Shown here piece by piece: positions 1 through 9,727 of a DNA stretch of 64,000 nucleotides. The notes beneath the pieces were generated by a model, which worked only from the letters and a program-made list of their open reading frames with translations, was not told where the DNA came from and ran no database searches. Made by a program: the position numbers and the translations under genes. The stretch lies in the NCBI RefSeq assembly GCF_004167675.1, contig NZ_SEZQ01000005.1; one strand, given 5' to 3'. The DNA is from Aliivibrio finisterrensis_A (lineage in GTDB: Bacteria > Pseudomonadota > Gammaproteobacteria > Enterobacterales > Vibrionaceae). Within the stretch, counting starts at the first letter, position 1; every line of letters begins with the position of its first letter.

Positions 1-11
1 TTCCTTTTTAT

Positions 12-43
12 AAAAAAAAGAGCAGCTTTAAAAGCTACTCTTT
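12..43 (-). terminator. Rho-independent terminator of the prfB-lysS operon
   Basis: Read on the minus strand, a 12-bp stem (AAAGAGTAGCTT against AAGCTGCTCTTT, one G-U pair) is followed by a run of T. It lies just after the lysS stop codon and should end the transcript. Confidence 0.85.
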
Positions 44-64
44 AATTTATCACTTTATTCTAAA

Positions 65-1570
65 TTATGCTTGAGGACGCATAGAAGGGAATAAAATAAC
101 ATCACGAATTGTGTGAGTGTTAGTGAATAGCATCACTAAACGGTCAATACCGATACCTTGACCAGCAGTTGGCGGTAAGCCGTGCTCAAGTGCCGTAATA
201 TAATCAGCATCATAGAACATTGCTTCATCATCACCAGACTCTTTTGCGTTAACTTGCGCTTTAAAACGCTCGTCTTGATCTTGAGCATCATTAAGCTCAG
301 AGAAACCATTTGCTACTTCACGGCCACCAATAAAGAACTCAAAACGGTCTGTAATGAAATCATTGTTGTCGTTACGACGTGCTAATGGTGAGATATCCGC
401 TGGGTATTCAGTGATGAACGTAGGTTGCATTAACTTAGGTTCAGCTGTTTCACCAAAGATCTCTTCAAGAAGTTGACCACATGTCCAGAAGCTTTCAACT
501 TCTACATGCACTGATTTCGCGATAGAAACCATTAAGTCACGATCTTGAACGCCTTCATACGTTAGCGCTTGAATTTCAGCGTGCTCTGGGTTGTACATTT
601 TGATCGCGTCTAGCATGCTCATACGTGCATATTTGCCACCAAAATCAACGGTGTACTCACCGTAAGGCATTTTATCGCTGCCTAGAACAGAGATAGCTAC
701 TTGAGATAGCATTGCTTCTGTTAGATCCATTAGATCATTGTAATCAGCATACGCCATGTAGAATTCCATCATTGTGAATTCTGGGTTATGACGTGGAGAT
801 AGACCTTCATTACGGAAGTTACGGTTAATTTCGAACACACGCTCAAAACCACCAACAACGAGACGTTTTAGGTAAAGCTCAGGCGCGATACGTAGGTACA
901 TATCAACATCAAGTGCATTATGGTGTGTTACGAATGGACGTGCAGACGCACCGCCAGGGATAACATGCATCATAGGCGTTTCAACTTCCATGAAGCCTTT
1001 ATCAACCATGAAGTTACGAATTGCAGAAACCACTTTAGAGCGGATAACAAATGCAGTACGTGAATCATCATTTACGATAAGGTCAACATAACGCTGACGG
1101 TAACGCATTTCTTGGTCAGTTAAACCGTGGAATTTTTCAGGTAATGGACGCAGTGCTTTAGTTAGCAATACGTACTCTTCCATGTTCACGTAAAGATCGC
1201 CTTTACCTGATTTATGTAGAGTACCTTTAACACCGATGATGTCACCGATATCTAAACCTTGGTATTTGTCTTTAAGCTCTTTTTGCACTTCTTTTGCTGC
1301 ATAAGCTTGGATCTTACCAGACACTTCTTGGATCAATAAGAAAGGACCACGCTTAGCCATGATACGGCCTGCGATAGCAACGATATGGTTTAATTCTTCT
1401 AGCTCTTCTTTGGTCTTTTCACCAAACTCAGCTTGAAGGTCACTCGCAAGACTATCACGACGGAAGTCATTCGGGTGGCCATTCGCCTTACATGCTTGAC
1501 GGATATGGTCTAATTTACCACGACGTTCTGCAATCAGTTTGTTTTCATCTAGTTGTACTTGGTCAGTCAT
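65..1570 (-). CDS. lysS: Lysyl-tRNA synthetase (class II)
   Basis: Charges tRNA-Lys with lysine in the cytosol, using ATP. The 501-aa length is normal for bacterial LysRS. Residues 65-135 look like the OB-fold anticodon-binding domain. The catalytic domain shows motif 1 near residue 196 (VETPMMHVIPGG), motif 2 at about 252-266 (FRNEG...HNPEFT) and motif 3 near the C-terminus (GIGIDRLVML). The gene starts 13 bp after the prfB stop, so the two are cotranscribed, as in E. coli and vibrios where recJ-prfB-lysS are adjacent. The start at 1570 follows an AAGGG-type ribosome site. Nothing unusual was seen. Confidence 0.98.
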   Translation of the reverse strand: MTDQVQLDENKLIAERRGKLDHIRQACKANGHPNDFRRDSLASDLQAEFGEKTKEELEELNHIVAIAGRIMAKRGPFLLIQEVSGKIQAYAAKEVQKELKDKYQGLDIGDIIGVKGTLHKSGKGDLYVNMEEYVLLTKALRPLPEKFHGLTDQEMRYRQRYVDLIVNDDSRTAFVIRSKVVSAIRNFMVDKGFMEVETPMMHVIPGGASARPFVTHHNALDVDMYLRIAPELYLKRLVVGGFERVFEINRNFRNEGLSPRHNPEFTMMEFYMAYADYNDLMDLTEAMLSQVAISVLGSDKMPYGEYTVDFGGKYARMSMLDAIKMYNPEHAEIQALTYEGVQDRDLMVSIAKSVHVEVESFWTCGQLLEEIFGETAEPKLMQPTFITEYPADISPLARRNDNNDFITDRFEFFIGGREVANGFSELNDAQDQDERFKAQVNAKESGDDEAMFYDADYITALEHGLPPTAGQGIGIDRLVMLFTNTHTIRDVILFPSMRPQA

Positions 1571-1583
1571 AATGAACCCTTTC

Positions 1584-2682
1584 TTATAATCCAGATTTTA
1601 AGCTGGCTTCGATAAATTTATCTAAATCACCGTCTAATACGGCTTGCGTATTACGATTTTCAATGCCGGTACGCAAATCTTTAATGCGCGAATCATCCAA
1701 TACGTATGAGCGAATCTGACTGCCCCACCCTATATCGGATTTAGAATCTTCGTTTACTTGTTTCTCTGCGTTTTGTTTCTGAAGCTCAAGTTCAAACAAT
1801 TTTGCTTTTAACTGCTTCATTGCTTGTGCTTTGTTTTTATGCTGAGAACGATCATTTTGACATTGCACTACTGTATTTGTCGGAACGTGAGTAATACGTA
1901 CCGCAGATTCAGTGGTGTTTACGTGTTGACCACCCGCGCCAGAAGCTCGGTATACATCAATACGTAAATCAGCAGGGTTAATATCTACTTCAATGTTGTC
2001 ATCTATCTCTGGATAGATAAACGCTGAGGCAAATGAGGTATGTCGACGACCACTTGAATCAAATGGTGATTTACGAACTAAACGGTGTACGCCAGTTTCT
2101 GTGCGTAACCAACCATAAGCGTATTCACCAGAAATGCGTACTGTTGCGCCTTTTAGGCCTGCTACATCACCATCAGAAACTTCGATTATCTCCGTTTTAA
2201 ATCCTTTGGCTTCCGCCCAACGCAAGTACATACGTAACATCATTGATGTCCAATCTTGCGCTTCTGTGCCGCCAGAACCTGACTGTAAATCAATATAACA
2301 ATCAGATGCATCATGTGCACCAGAGAACATACGACGAAATTCTAACGCCGCTAGTTTTTCTTCTAAGTCAGCAAGCTCTGGTTCAATCTCATCAAACGTT
2401 TCTTGATCTTGTTCTTCAACTGCTAACTCAAGCAAACCTTCAACGTCTTCGCCGCCTTGATCTAATTGGTCAATAGTTTCAACAATCGCTTCCAAAGAGG
2501 CACGTTCTTTACCTAACGCTTGTGCACGTTCAGGTTCGTTCCATACTTCTGGTTGTTCTAGCTCTGCATTGACTTCTTCTAGACGCTCTTTCTTAGCATC
2601 ATAGTCAAAGGTACCCCCTCAGGATATTTGTGCGATCAGACACATCCTGGAGACGGTTTTTAATAGGATTAATTTCGAACAT
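1584..2682 (-). CDS. prfB: Peptide chain release factor 2, with programmed +1 frameshift
   Basis: RF2 recognises UAA and UGA stops and triggers peptide release; its GGQ motif is visible (SGAGGQHVNTTES). The gene is split into two frames. The ATG at 2682 opens 25 codons (MFEINPIKNRLQ...LRGYL) that end at an in-frame TGA (2607-2605). The slippery site CTT TGA C, preceded by the internal Shine-Dalgarno-like AGGGGG, shifts ribosomes +1 into the long frame, which is open without a break from 2606 to 1584. This is the classic RF2 autoregulation: low RF2 slows reading of UGA and favours the shift. A naive ORF call begins at 2495 and misses the N-terminus. Confidence 0.97.
2605..2622 (-). promoter_or_regulatory. 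prfB programmed +1 frameshift site
   Basis: On the minus strand AGGGGG, three bases, then CTTTGAC. The in-frame TGA is codon 26 of the short frame, and the +1 frame continues into RF2. This matches the site known from most bacterial prfB genes. Confidence 0.95.
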
Positions 2683-2956
2683 GGTGTTTTATCATCGCCG
2701 AATAAAAAATAACCGAGAGATTTTAACGAAAAGTGTGATAGAAATCGAGGTATTTCAACCTCTGAAAGCAAGAACAATAAGGATTGAGAAAATGGTGTAA
2801 ATTTAATCACACCAATTTTCTTTTTATTTAACCTCTAGCCGGAATACGCGCCTTTCTATTTTCATACAAAGCAAAAATGCAACATATCATTAGGTATCAC
2901 TTAACCTGATGTTTGGTGTTAGTTAACCTTTTTGCTTTCTTTATAGTGCAATGAAA

Positions 2957-4696
2957 TTATATTGGTTCTATGTATTCAACCATTAATTGTAATGTTTGAT
3001 TGCCTCGAAATTCATTAATATCTAAACGATAAGCCAGTTTTACTTTTTGAACAGAGGCATCAGGCCAGCGACGAACATCGATATTAAATGCAATAGCATC
3101 AACCATTTTATTGGTTGGAAAATCTTTATGCAGTGGTTCCAACATCAACTTAAGGTGTTTTTCACCCACCAAGCGTTGATTTAATACTTTAAACTCACCA
3201 TCAAAAATAGGCTCAGGGAAAGCTTGTCCCCATGGACCGCCCGCTCGAATGATCTCTGCAGTACCTAAAGTAAATTCTTCCGGTGTTAGTTCACCATCTG
3301 ACAGGACAACTCCAGTTAACGTCTCTTCTTCTACTGACTCACGCACTACATCATCAAAGGCTTGACTGAACTTCTTATAATCCACTTCTTTAATGGTTAA
3401 TCCTGCTGCCATCGCATGACCACCAAATTTTAAGATCAACCCCGGATTTCGAGTATCTATTAGATCCAGCGCATCACGCATATGAAAGCCAGAGATAGAA
3501 CGGCACGACCCTTTAATAAAGCCATCCCCGCCATCAGCAAAGGCGATCACTGGACGGTGATATTTCTCTTTGATACGAGAAGCAAGAATACCAATCACAC
3601 CTTGGTGCCAATCGCGTTGGAATAACACTAATCCAAAAGGCAATTCTGTCTGTGCACCAAATTCAAGTCGCTCACAAATCGCCATCGCTTCATCTTTCAT
3701 ACCTTGCTCAATCTCTTTACGAGTTTGATTTAAGGCATCCAGCTCTGAAGCCATACGACGAGCTGCATGAATGTTATTCGACATCAGCAATTCAACACCA
3801 AATGACATATCATCCAAACGCCCTGCTGCATTAATTCTTGGCCCAAGCGCAAAACCAAAATCAGAAGCAACAATTCGAGAAGGAACTTTATTTGCTACTT
3901 CGATTAATGCTTGTATGCCCGGACGACACTTACCCGCACGAATACGCTGTATGCCTTGATGCACTAAAATACGGTTATTTTCATCCAACGCGACCAAGTC
4001 AGCAACAGTACCAAGTGCAACTAAATCCAATAAATCAGCAAGGTTAGGAATGGGAATATTTTGAGTTTCAAACCAGTTGTTTTCACGCAAACGAGCTCGA
4101 ATCGCTAACATCAAATAAAACGCGACGCCAACACCGGCTAAAGATTTAGACGGAAAAGCACACTCTTCTAGGTTTGGATTAACAATTGAATCAGCAATCG
4201 GTAAAGAAGCCCCCGGTAAATGGTGATCGGTTACAACCACTTGCATGCCATATTCTTTGGCTTTTAATACCCCATCAATGGATGAAACACCATTATCCAC
4301 CGTCATAATGATTTCTGCACCCATCTCTTTGGCTTGATCCACCACATCAGGGCTTAATCCATAGCCATCTTCAAAACGATTCGGTACTAAATAATCAACA
4401 TTACTGCTACCCATCATTCGAAATGCCATCACAGATAACGCAGAACTCGTTGCCCCGTCAGCATCAAAATCACCCACGACAATAATACGAGTTTGTTTTG
4501 CGATCGCCTCAACTAGAATATCAACGGCTTTAGTTATGCCATGCATTGATTGAAATGAGAGTAAGGATTTAGCACCACGCTCTAACTGATCATTTGATGT
4601 AATACCACGAGCTGCATAAATCCGTTGTAAGATTGAAGGAATTGAACTCGGAAGTGCTGGAATTTCTGGAATAAGACGACGTTTCACTTCAATCAT
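2957..4696 (-). CDS. recJ: Single-stranded-DNA-specific 5'-3' exonuclease RecJ
   Basis: RecJ degrades single-stranded DNA 5' to 3' in RecF-pathway recombination, mismatch repair and base excision repair. The DHH-family catalytic motifs are present: GDFDADG (residues 75-81 from this start) and DHH (157-159), with a DHHA1-type region (GGHAMAAGL) further on. I prefer the ATG at 4696, giving 579 aa that begin MIEVKRRL, over the upstream ATG at 4708, because E. coli-like RecJ proteins start at the equivalent position. It is downstream of xerD-dsbC, but a strong terminator at 4727-4775 separates it from dsbC, so it probably has partly independent transcription. Confidence 0.96.
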   Translation of the reverse strand: MIEVKRRLIPEIPALPSSIPSILQRIYAARGITSNDQLERGAKSLLSFQSMHGITKAVDILVEAIAKQTRIIVVGDFDADGATSSALSVMAFRMMGSSNVDYLVPNRFEDGYGLSPDVVDQAKEMGAEIIMTVDNGVSSIDGVLKAKEYGMQVVVTDHHLPGASLPIADSIVNPNLEECAFPSKSLAGVGVAFYLMLAIRARLRENNWFETQNIPIPNLADLLDLVALGTVADLVALDENNRILVHQGIQRIRAGKCRPGIQALIEVANKVPSRIVASDFGFALGPRINAAGRLDDMSFGVELLMSNNIHAARRMASELDALNQTRKEIEQGMKDEAMAICERLEFGAQTELPFGLVLFQRDWHQGVIGILASRIKEKYHRPVIAFADGGDGFIKGSCRSISGFHMRDALDLIDTRNPGLILKFGGHAMAAGLTIKEVDYKKFSQAFDDVVRESVEEETLTGVVLSDGELTPEEFTLGTAEIIRAGGPWGQAFPEPIFDGEFKVLNQRLVGEKHLKLMLEPLHKDFPTNKMVDAIAFNIDVRRWPDASVQKVKLAYRLDINEFRGNQTLQLMVEYIEPI

Positions 4697-4726
4697 GATT
4701 TGGCCCAAGGTTAGGTTTATAAAGAT

Positions 4727-4775
4727 AAAAAAATCCCCGCACCATACTTAAGTTAAATAAGTATTGCGGGGATTT
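4727..4775 (-). terminator. Terminator after dsbC
   Basis: Long hairpin with arms AAATCCCCGCA and TGCGGGGATTT that extends inward almost to the loop, followed on the minus strand by a T run. It lies between dsbC and recJ. Confidence 0.9.
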
Positions 4776-4794
4776 AAATTCAATTACGTAAGAA

Positions 4795-5568
4795 TTATTT
4801 TTCTAAGTCTTTCAAAAGCTCTTGTGCTGGCTTGTAACCAGGTACAAGATCACCATTAGGCAGTACAATTGCAGGTGTGCCATTTACACCCATTTTACGA
4901 CCTAATAAATACTGTTCTTTGATGATGCTCTTACACTGAGCTGTTGCTGGTTTTTCACCATTAATTGCACGGTGTGATTTTGCGTCTTCCATCGCTTGTT
5001 GTTTGTCATCAGCACACCAAATTTGTGCCATTTTATCTGCAACAGAGCCTTGGTAACCTTGACGAGGGTAAGCCAAGTAACGAACAGTAATGCCTGCATC
5101 GTTATAGTCTTTCATCTCTTTATGAAGTTTTGTACAGTAACCACAAGTGATATCTGTAAATACAGTGATAACGTGTTTTTCATCCTTAGCAGGGAACACA
5201 ATCATGTTCTCACTTTGGCTATCAACCAATTTTGCAAAACGAGCCGCTAATAAATCTTTCATGTTGCCATTTGCATCAAACTCAAAAATACGACCTTGAA
5301 TGAAATGCTTACCATCATCTGATACATAAAAAATACCAAATGGTGTTTCTACTTGTTTAAAACCATCAACTTCAGAGTCGTGAATGGCTTCTACAGGTAA
5401 ACCCAATGCAGTTAAACGTTGAGTAATCGCTTGCTCTGAATCAGATTGAGAGACTTCTACAGAAGGCGCTACCACTTTCTCTTTTGCTTGCTCATCAGAA
5501 CATGCTGTAAAAGAAATTACACTCAATAGAGCAATACACATCGCGCTAGTACGGCGAATAAATGACAT
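4795..5568 (-). CDS. dsbC: Thiol:disulfide interchange protein DsbC
   Basis: Periplasmic disulfide isomerase that reshuffles wrong disulfides and is kept reduced by DsbD. The protein has an N-terminal export signal, a dimerisation region, and a thioredoxin-like domain with the active site CGYC (residues 142-145) and a later cis-Pro region (NGTPAIVLPNG). The ORF is open upstream to 5646, but the ATG at 5568 (257 aa) starts directly with a signal peptide (MSFIRRTSAMCIALLSV). The signal ends in SFTAC-SD, which resembles a lipobox, so the protein may be lipid-anchored, unlike the soluble E. coli DsbC. That last point is inference. It sits between xerD and recJ, the usual order. Confidence 0.95.
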   Translation of the reverse strand: MSFIRRTSAMCIALLSVISFTACSDEQAKEKVVAPSVEVSQSDSEQAITQRLTALGLPVEAIHDSEVDGFKQVETPFGIFYVSDDGKHFIQGRIFEFDANGNMKDLLAARFAKLVDSQSENMIVFPAKDEKHVITVFTDITCGYCTKLHKEMKDYNDAGITVRYLAYPRQGYQGSVADKMAQIWCADDKQQAMEDAKSHRAINGEKPATAQCKSIIKEQYLLGRKMGVNGTPAIVLPNGDLVPGYKPAQELLKDLEK

Positions 5569-5645
5569 AAAAGTACCTATAAAAAAAGTAAAAATAGAAG
5601 GTTTAAATTGTAGAGTAGTAAACCAACAAGAAGTTCCCTTTATCA

Positions 5646-6554
5646 CTATGAACGAGGGTGATGCTCTTGATGGATCTGTTTTAAACGTTCCGTTGCTACG
5701 TGAGTATATATTTGTGTTGTCGAAAGATCACTATGTCCTAGTAACATTTGTACGACACGTAGGTCTGCACCATAGTTTAATAGATGTGTCGCAAACGCAT
5801 GGCGCAAGACGTGTGGCGATAATTTATCCGTATCAATACCGGCAATCACAGCATAATGCTTAATACGATGCCAAAAGGTTTGCCTTGTCATCTGTCTTGC
5901 TCTTTTACTTGGAAAAACCACATCTGAACTTTTTTCACCAAGTAACGCTGGGCGCCCTTGGTCTAAAAACGTTTGAATCCAATCTACCGCATTTTCCCCC
6001 ATCGGCACCAAACGTTCTTTGTCACCCTTACCAGTAACACGAACTACACCTTGACGAAGGCTCAAGTTTTCCATGGTTAAACTGACTAATTCCGTCACAC
6101 GTAAACCGGTTGCATAAAGCAGTTCTAACATCGCACGATCACGAAGTTCTAGTGGATCATCGACATTAGGCGCTTCTAATAAATCGTTTACTTGATCCTC
6201 ACTCAAATCTTTAGGCAATCGTTGCGGTAGTTTAGGGCTCATTAATAGTGCCGTTGGGTCATCACCACGAATTTTCTCTCGATGTAAATATTGGAAAAAA
6301 CGACGCAAAGCCGACAGCATTCTCGCTCGTGATGTTTGCTTATATTCTTTATCTACCAAGTACGCTTGATATTCATTTAATCCCATTGCTGAAATAGAGG
6401 CACACTTATAATGATTATCTTCTAGCCATTGCAGTAATTTCACCAAATCATTTCGATACGAAGCCAAGGTATTTTCTGATAAGCCACGCTCCATCCACAT
6501 GGTATCTAAAAAACGCTCAATTAAAGCCATATCATTGTTCATTGCCATCACCAT
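5646..6554 (-). CDS. xerD: Site-specific tyrosine recombinase XerD
   Basis: With XerC, resolves chromosome dimers at dif during cell division and is activated by FtsK. The 302-aa length is close to the family norm of about 298. An N-terminal SAM-like core-binding domain is followed by the catalytic domain with Arg in ATGLRVTELV, Lys in GKGDKERLVP, HxxR in HVLRHAFATH, and the His and Tyr in LLGHSDLSTTQIYTHV. Two possible starts (6554 and a few codons inside, MNNDMALIERF at about 6542) cannot be separated. It is the first gene of the xerD-dsbC(-recJ) cluster. It is a housekeeping gene, not part of the mobile element. Confidence 0.97.
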   Translation of the reverse strand: MVMAMNNDMALIERFLDTMWMERGLSENTLASYRNDLVKLLQWLEDNHYKCASISAMGLNEYQAYLVDKEYKQTSRARMLSALRRFFQYLHREKIRGDDPTALLMSPKLPQRLPKDLSEDQVNDLLEAPNVDDPLELRDRAMLELLYATGLRVTELVSLTMENLSLRQGVVRVTGKGDKERLVPMGENAVDWIQTFLDQGRPALLGEKSSDVVFPSKRARQMTRQTFWHRIKHYAVIAGIDTDKLSPHVLRHAFATHLLNYGADLRVVQMLLGHSDLSTTQIYTHVATERLKQIHQEHHPRS

Positions 6555-6684
6555 TTACTGAAAACCAAAAAATACTGGTTAGAATTACAGTATTAAACAA
6601 TTATCACGGCTTTTATTGCAAGTTTAATTTTAAGAATCATTTGCGGTACACTAGGCTTTCGTCCTCATTAATATGGTAGTTAAA

Positions 6685-7203
6685 ATGAAAATTGGTCTGT
6701 TTTACGGCTCTTCCACTTGTTACACCGAAATGGCTTCTGAAAAAATCAAAGCAATCATGGGTGAAGAACTGGTTGATATCTACAATATTAAAGAGACGCC
6801 AGTAGCAACAATGAACGATTACGATCTGCTGTTACTTGGCATATCAACATGGGATTTTGGTGAAATTCAAGAAGACTGGCTAGCCGTATGGGAAGAGTTA
6901 GATGGCCTTTCTCTAGAAGGTAAGACTATTGCTCTATTTGGCCTTGGTGATCAAGAAGGCTATGGCGAATGGTTCTTAGATGCGATGGGGTTGTTGCACG
7001 ATGAATTAAAAGCAACAAACGCGAAGTTCATTGGCTATTGGAAGAACGAAGGCTATCAGTTTGATGCATCAAAAGCGTTGACTGAAGATGAATCTCACTT
7101 TGTTGGTTTGGCATTAGATGAAGACAGTCAATATGATAAAAGTGATGAGCGTATTGAACAATGGTGTGAGCAGGTGTTAGTGGAATATCACGATTCACTT
7201 TAA
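6685..7203 (+). CDS. fldB: Flavodoxin FldB
   Basis: Small FMN-binding electron carrier of 172 aa. The N-terminal phosphate-binding loop YGSSTCYTEMAS and the conserved PTWDFGEIQEDW-like segment (here STWDFGEIQEDW) are diagnostic of the FldB branch rather than FldA. The ATG at 6685 (MKIGLFYGSS) aligns with E. coli FldB; the in-frame ATG at 6673 would add four residues. It is divergent from xerD, as in E. coli. No operon partner follows; a dispersed repeat begins 14 bp after its stop. Confidence 0.95.
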   Translation: MKIGLFYGSSTCYTEMASEKIKAIMGEELVDIYNIKETPVATMNDYDLLLLGISTWDFGEIQEDWLAVWEELDGLSLEGKTIALFGLGDQEGYGEWFLDAMGLLHDELKATNAKFIGYWKNEGYQFDASKALTEDESHFVGLALDEDSQYDKSDERIEQWCEQVLVEYHDSL

Positions 7204-7217
7204 AGCACAATATAGAA

Positions 7218-7320
7218 TTCAGATCGCTTCGCTTGAAGAGTTCAGAGGAGTTTGCTGAAACCATTACAGCTTACAGCAATCACCTCTGAATCCTTTAAGG
7301 GAGCTTGCGACCGATCTGAA
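7218..7320. repeat. Dispersed ~100-bp repeat with inverted ends, copy A
   Basis: The outer ends are inverted (TTCAGATCG against CGATCTGAA) and there is a second inner inverted pair (TTCAGAGG against CCTCTGAA) around a variable centre. A second copy in the opposite orientation is at 22718-22819, and a half copy at 11072-11100. It lies between the convergent ends of fldB and brnQ and could also fold as a large transcript-end hairpin. No coding capacity was seen. Confidence 0.8.
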
Positions 7321-7334
7321 CCCTTATCTTTTAA

Positions 7335-8648
7335 TTATGCGTTTTCAGTCACTAATTCGTCTTCTTTCTTACCAACAAAACGAACAGCAATCATCGACAC
7401 AAACGTTGGGATAACCCAAGCCATACCATGATTAAATAATGGTAGCATTGAGAACGCTGACATATCCGCCCCTGCCACTTTCGCTGCATCTAGTACCGCA
7501 AAACACGTCGATACTAAAATTACAACACGATACGCAAGACGAGGATTTGGCATAAACTTACGCACAAATGCTAATGCGACTAAAGCAATCGCCACTGGGT
7601 AAAGTAAGAATAAAACCGGTACAGATAAAGCAATTAACTGTGTTAGACCCACGTTAGCAACCACCGCACAAGCAACACCAACAACAATAACCCATGTTTT
7701 GTACGTCACTTTACAGATGGAGCTAAAGTAGTCTGCACATGCAGAGATAAGACCAATAGCTGTGGTTAGACATGCAATTAATACGATAACTGATAATACG
7801 ATTTGGCCTGAAGAACCAAATAATGCATGAGTATAAGCCGTTAGAATCGCACCACCATTGGTCGCACCTGGTGCAACAGTGCTTGAGGTTGCACCTAAAT
7901 AGAATAGAGAGACATAAACAAAGGCTAAGCCTAATGCTGCAATGCAACCCGCAGCCGTTAAATACTTAGTCGTTGCTTTATACTCTGTAATGCCTTTCTT
8001 TTTTAATGCATCAATAATTAAAATACCAAACATTAACGCACCAAATGTATCCATGGTGTTATAACCTTCAAAGAAGCCAGTCGTTAATGGTTGCTCAATA
8101 TAGTTACCCGTTGCTGCCACAATATCACCTTGTGGATTAACAAATACCGCAATTGCTAAAATGATTAAACCGATGAATAGTGCTGGTGTTAGGAACTTAC
8201 CTATCGTATCGATAAGCTTACCTTGAGACCATGCAAAAAACATTGCGATTGAGAAGAAGGCAATTGAGAATAGCGTTAACGATAACTGTCCAGCCTCTGC
8301 TGACATGAATGGTTTTGCCGCCATTTCATATGCAACCAAACCCGTTCGTGGTGCAGCAAACGCAGGCCCAATAATCACAAACATTAAGATGGCCATGATC
8401 ATCGCTACTTTTGGTGGTAAATCACGAGTCAATTGTTGCCAAGAACCACCAGCAATACCGATAGCAATAATAGTTAATAGTGGTAAACCGACTGCGGTAA
8501 TGAGAAATCCACCCATAGCACTGTATACGTGCTCACCCGCCATTTGGCCTGCGATTGGTGGGAAAATGATATTACCAGCGCCTAAGAAGAAGGCAAAAAG
8601 CATAAAGCCTACGGCAATGATATCAGTGAGTTTTAATGACTGTTTCAT
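7335..8648 (-). CDS. brnQ: Branched-chain amino acid transporter BrnQ (LIVCS family)
   Basis: Inner-membrane symporter for leucine, isoleucine and valine, driven by Na+ or H+. The 437-aa protein is almost all hydrophobic segments, about 12 predicted helices, as expected for the LIVCS family. The N-terminal segment FLGAGNIIFPP is the family hallmark. The gene is monocistronic, convergent with fldB and divergent from trmN6 across a 287-bp gap in which I see no clear site. Confidence 0.95.
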   Translation of the reverse strand: MKQSLKLTDIIAVGFMLFAFFLGAGNIIFPPIAGQMAGEHVYSAMGGFLITAVGLPLLTIIAIGIAGGSWQQLTRDLPPKVAMIMAILMFVIIGPAFAAPRTGLVAYEMAAKPFMSAEAGQLSLTLFSIAFFSIAMFFAWSQGKLIDTIGKFLTPALFIGLIILAIAVFVNPQGDIVAATGNYIEQPLTTGFFEGYNTMDTFGALMFGILIIDALKKKGITEYKATTKYLTAAGCIAALGLAFVYVSLFYLGATSSTVAPGATNGGAILTAYTHALFGSSGQIVLSVIVLIACLTTAIGLISACADYFSSICKVTYKTWVIVVGVACAVVANVGLTQLIALSVPVLFLLYPVAIALVALAFVRKFMPNPRLAYRVVILVSTCFAVLDAAKVAGADMSAFSMLPLFNHGMAWVIPTFVSMIAVRFVGKKEDELVTENA

Positions 8649-8935
8649 AAGAAACCCTTGTATAATGTTGTGTGTATTTAATGTTGTGTTTTATATCTTT
8701 TTTGATACTTATGTCAGAATAATGAACAAATTATCGATAATTCGCAATAGCTCAGAGAAAAACACCATAATTGAATTGCTACACACTCAATAAGCAGTTC
8801 ATTACTCTGTTAATCACTTCCATGAAAGAGTGATCAGTTAATATTAAAAGAATCAACAAAAGATTAAAAATAGAACATCAGACTAATTAACAATATAACC
8901 ACAAGATTAACAACCATTGCTATGTTGGAACACTA

Positions 8936-9640
8936 ATGAATAAAAGCTTCACTTTCAAACAATTTCATATCGATATAGGTCAATGCGGAATGCCGGTAAG
9001 CACAGACGGTGTGTTACTCGGAGCTTGGGCTGATATTAATAAATGCCAATCCATATTAGACATTGGTTGTGGGACAGGGTTATTAAGCTTAATGTGTGCA
9101 CAACGCGAAGTATCGAGCGTTATTGACGCAGTTGAATTAATGCCTATTGCTGTAGAGGTAGCAACTAAAAATATTATTCACTCACCATGGTCAGATCGTA
9201 TTAAGGTATTTCATCAGAATATTTTAAGCTATTCATCAAAAAAGCAATACGACGCTATTATTTGTAACCCACCTTACTTTACTAGCGGTGAACAATCACA
9301 AAAAGGCGAACGCTCATCTGCCCGTCATACAGACAGTTTGCCTTTCAGTGATTTATTAACTCAGTGCAAAAAACTACTTTCACCTAAGGGCCGAGCCAGC
9401 TTCATTCTTCCTCTTTTTGAAGGGACGCAATTTATCGAAATAGCCAAAACTCTCGATTTTCGCTTAACAAAACTGACAAATGTAAAAACAACCGAAAAAA
9501 AAGACACCTCTCGATTGCTGATAGAGATATCTTCTTTTCCTTATGATTATCAAGAGAATACATTAATAATACACAATGGAAATGGCTATAGTGATGACTT
9601 TATTAAGCTCACAAGATGCTTTTATCTGAATATGGACTAA
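8936..9640 (+). CDS. trmN6: tRNA1(Val) (adenine(37)-N6)-methyltransferase
   Basis: YfiC/TrmN6 methylates A37 of tRNA1-Val using SAM. The 234-aa protein has a Rossmann-type SAM motif (ILDIGCGTGLLSL) near residue 40 and the N6-adenine catalytic motif NPPYF near residue 110. The N-terminus (FTFKQFHIDIGQCGMPVSTDG) matches YfiC. It is next to srmB, as in E. coli and vibrios. Codon use is more AT-rich than its neighbours, but the family assignment is clear. Confidence 0.93.
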   Translation: MNKSFTFKQFHIDIGQCGMPVSTDGVLLGAWADINKCQSILDIGCGTGLLSLMCAQREVSSVIDAVELMPIAVEVATKNIIHSPWSDRIKVFHQNILSYSSKKQYDAIICNPPYFTSGEQSQKGERSSARHTDSLPFSDLLTQCKKLLSPKGRASFILPLFEGTQFIEIAKTLDFRLTKLTNVKTTEKKDTSRLLIEISSFPYDYQENTLIIHNGNGYSDDFIKLTRCFYLNMD

Positions 9641-9727
9641 AAGATCGGTGATCCATCTCTAATAAATCACTATAATGTCTGGCTAACATCATATTTATAC
9701 TCTTTAGACCTGAACGGAGAATCTACA

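Noticed and set aside
5646..6554. xerD as the recombinase of the mobile element
   Set aside because: It is 30 kb from the element, in the conserved xerD-dsbC-recJ cluster, with XerD-type motifs.
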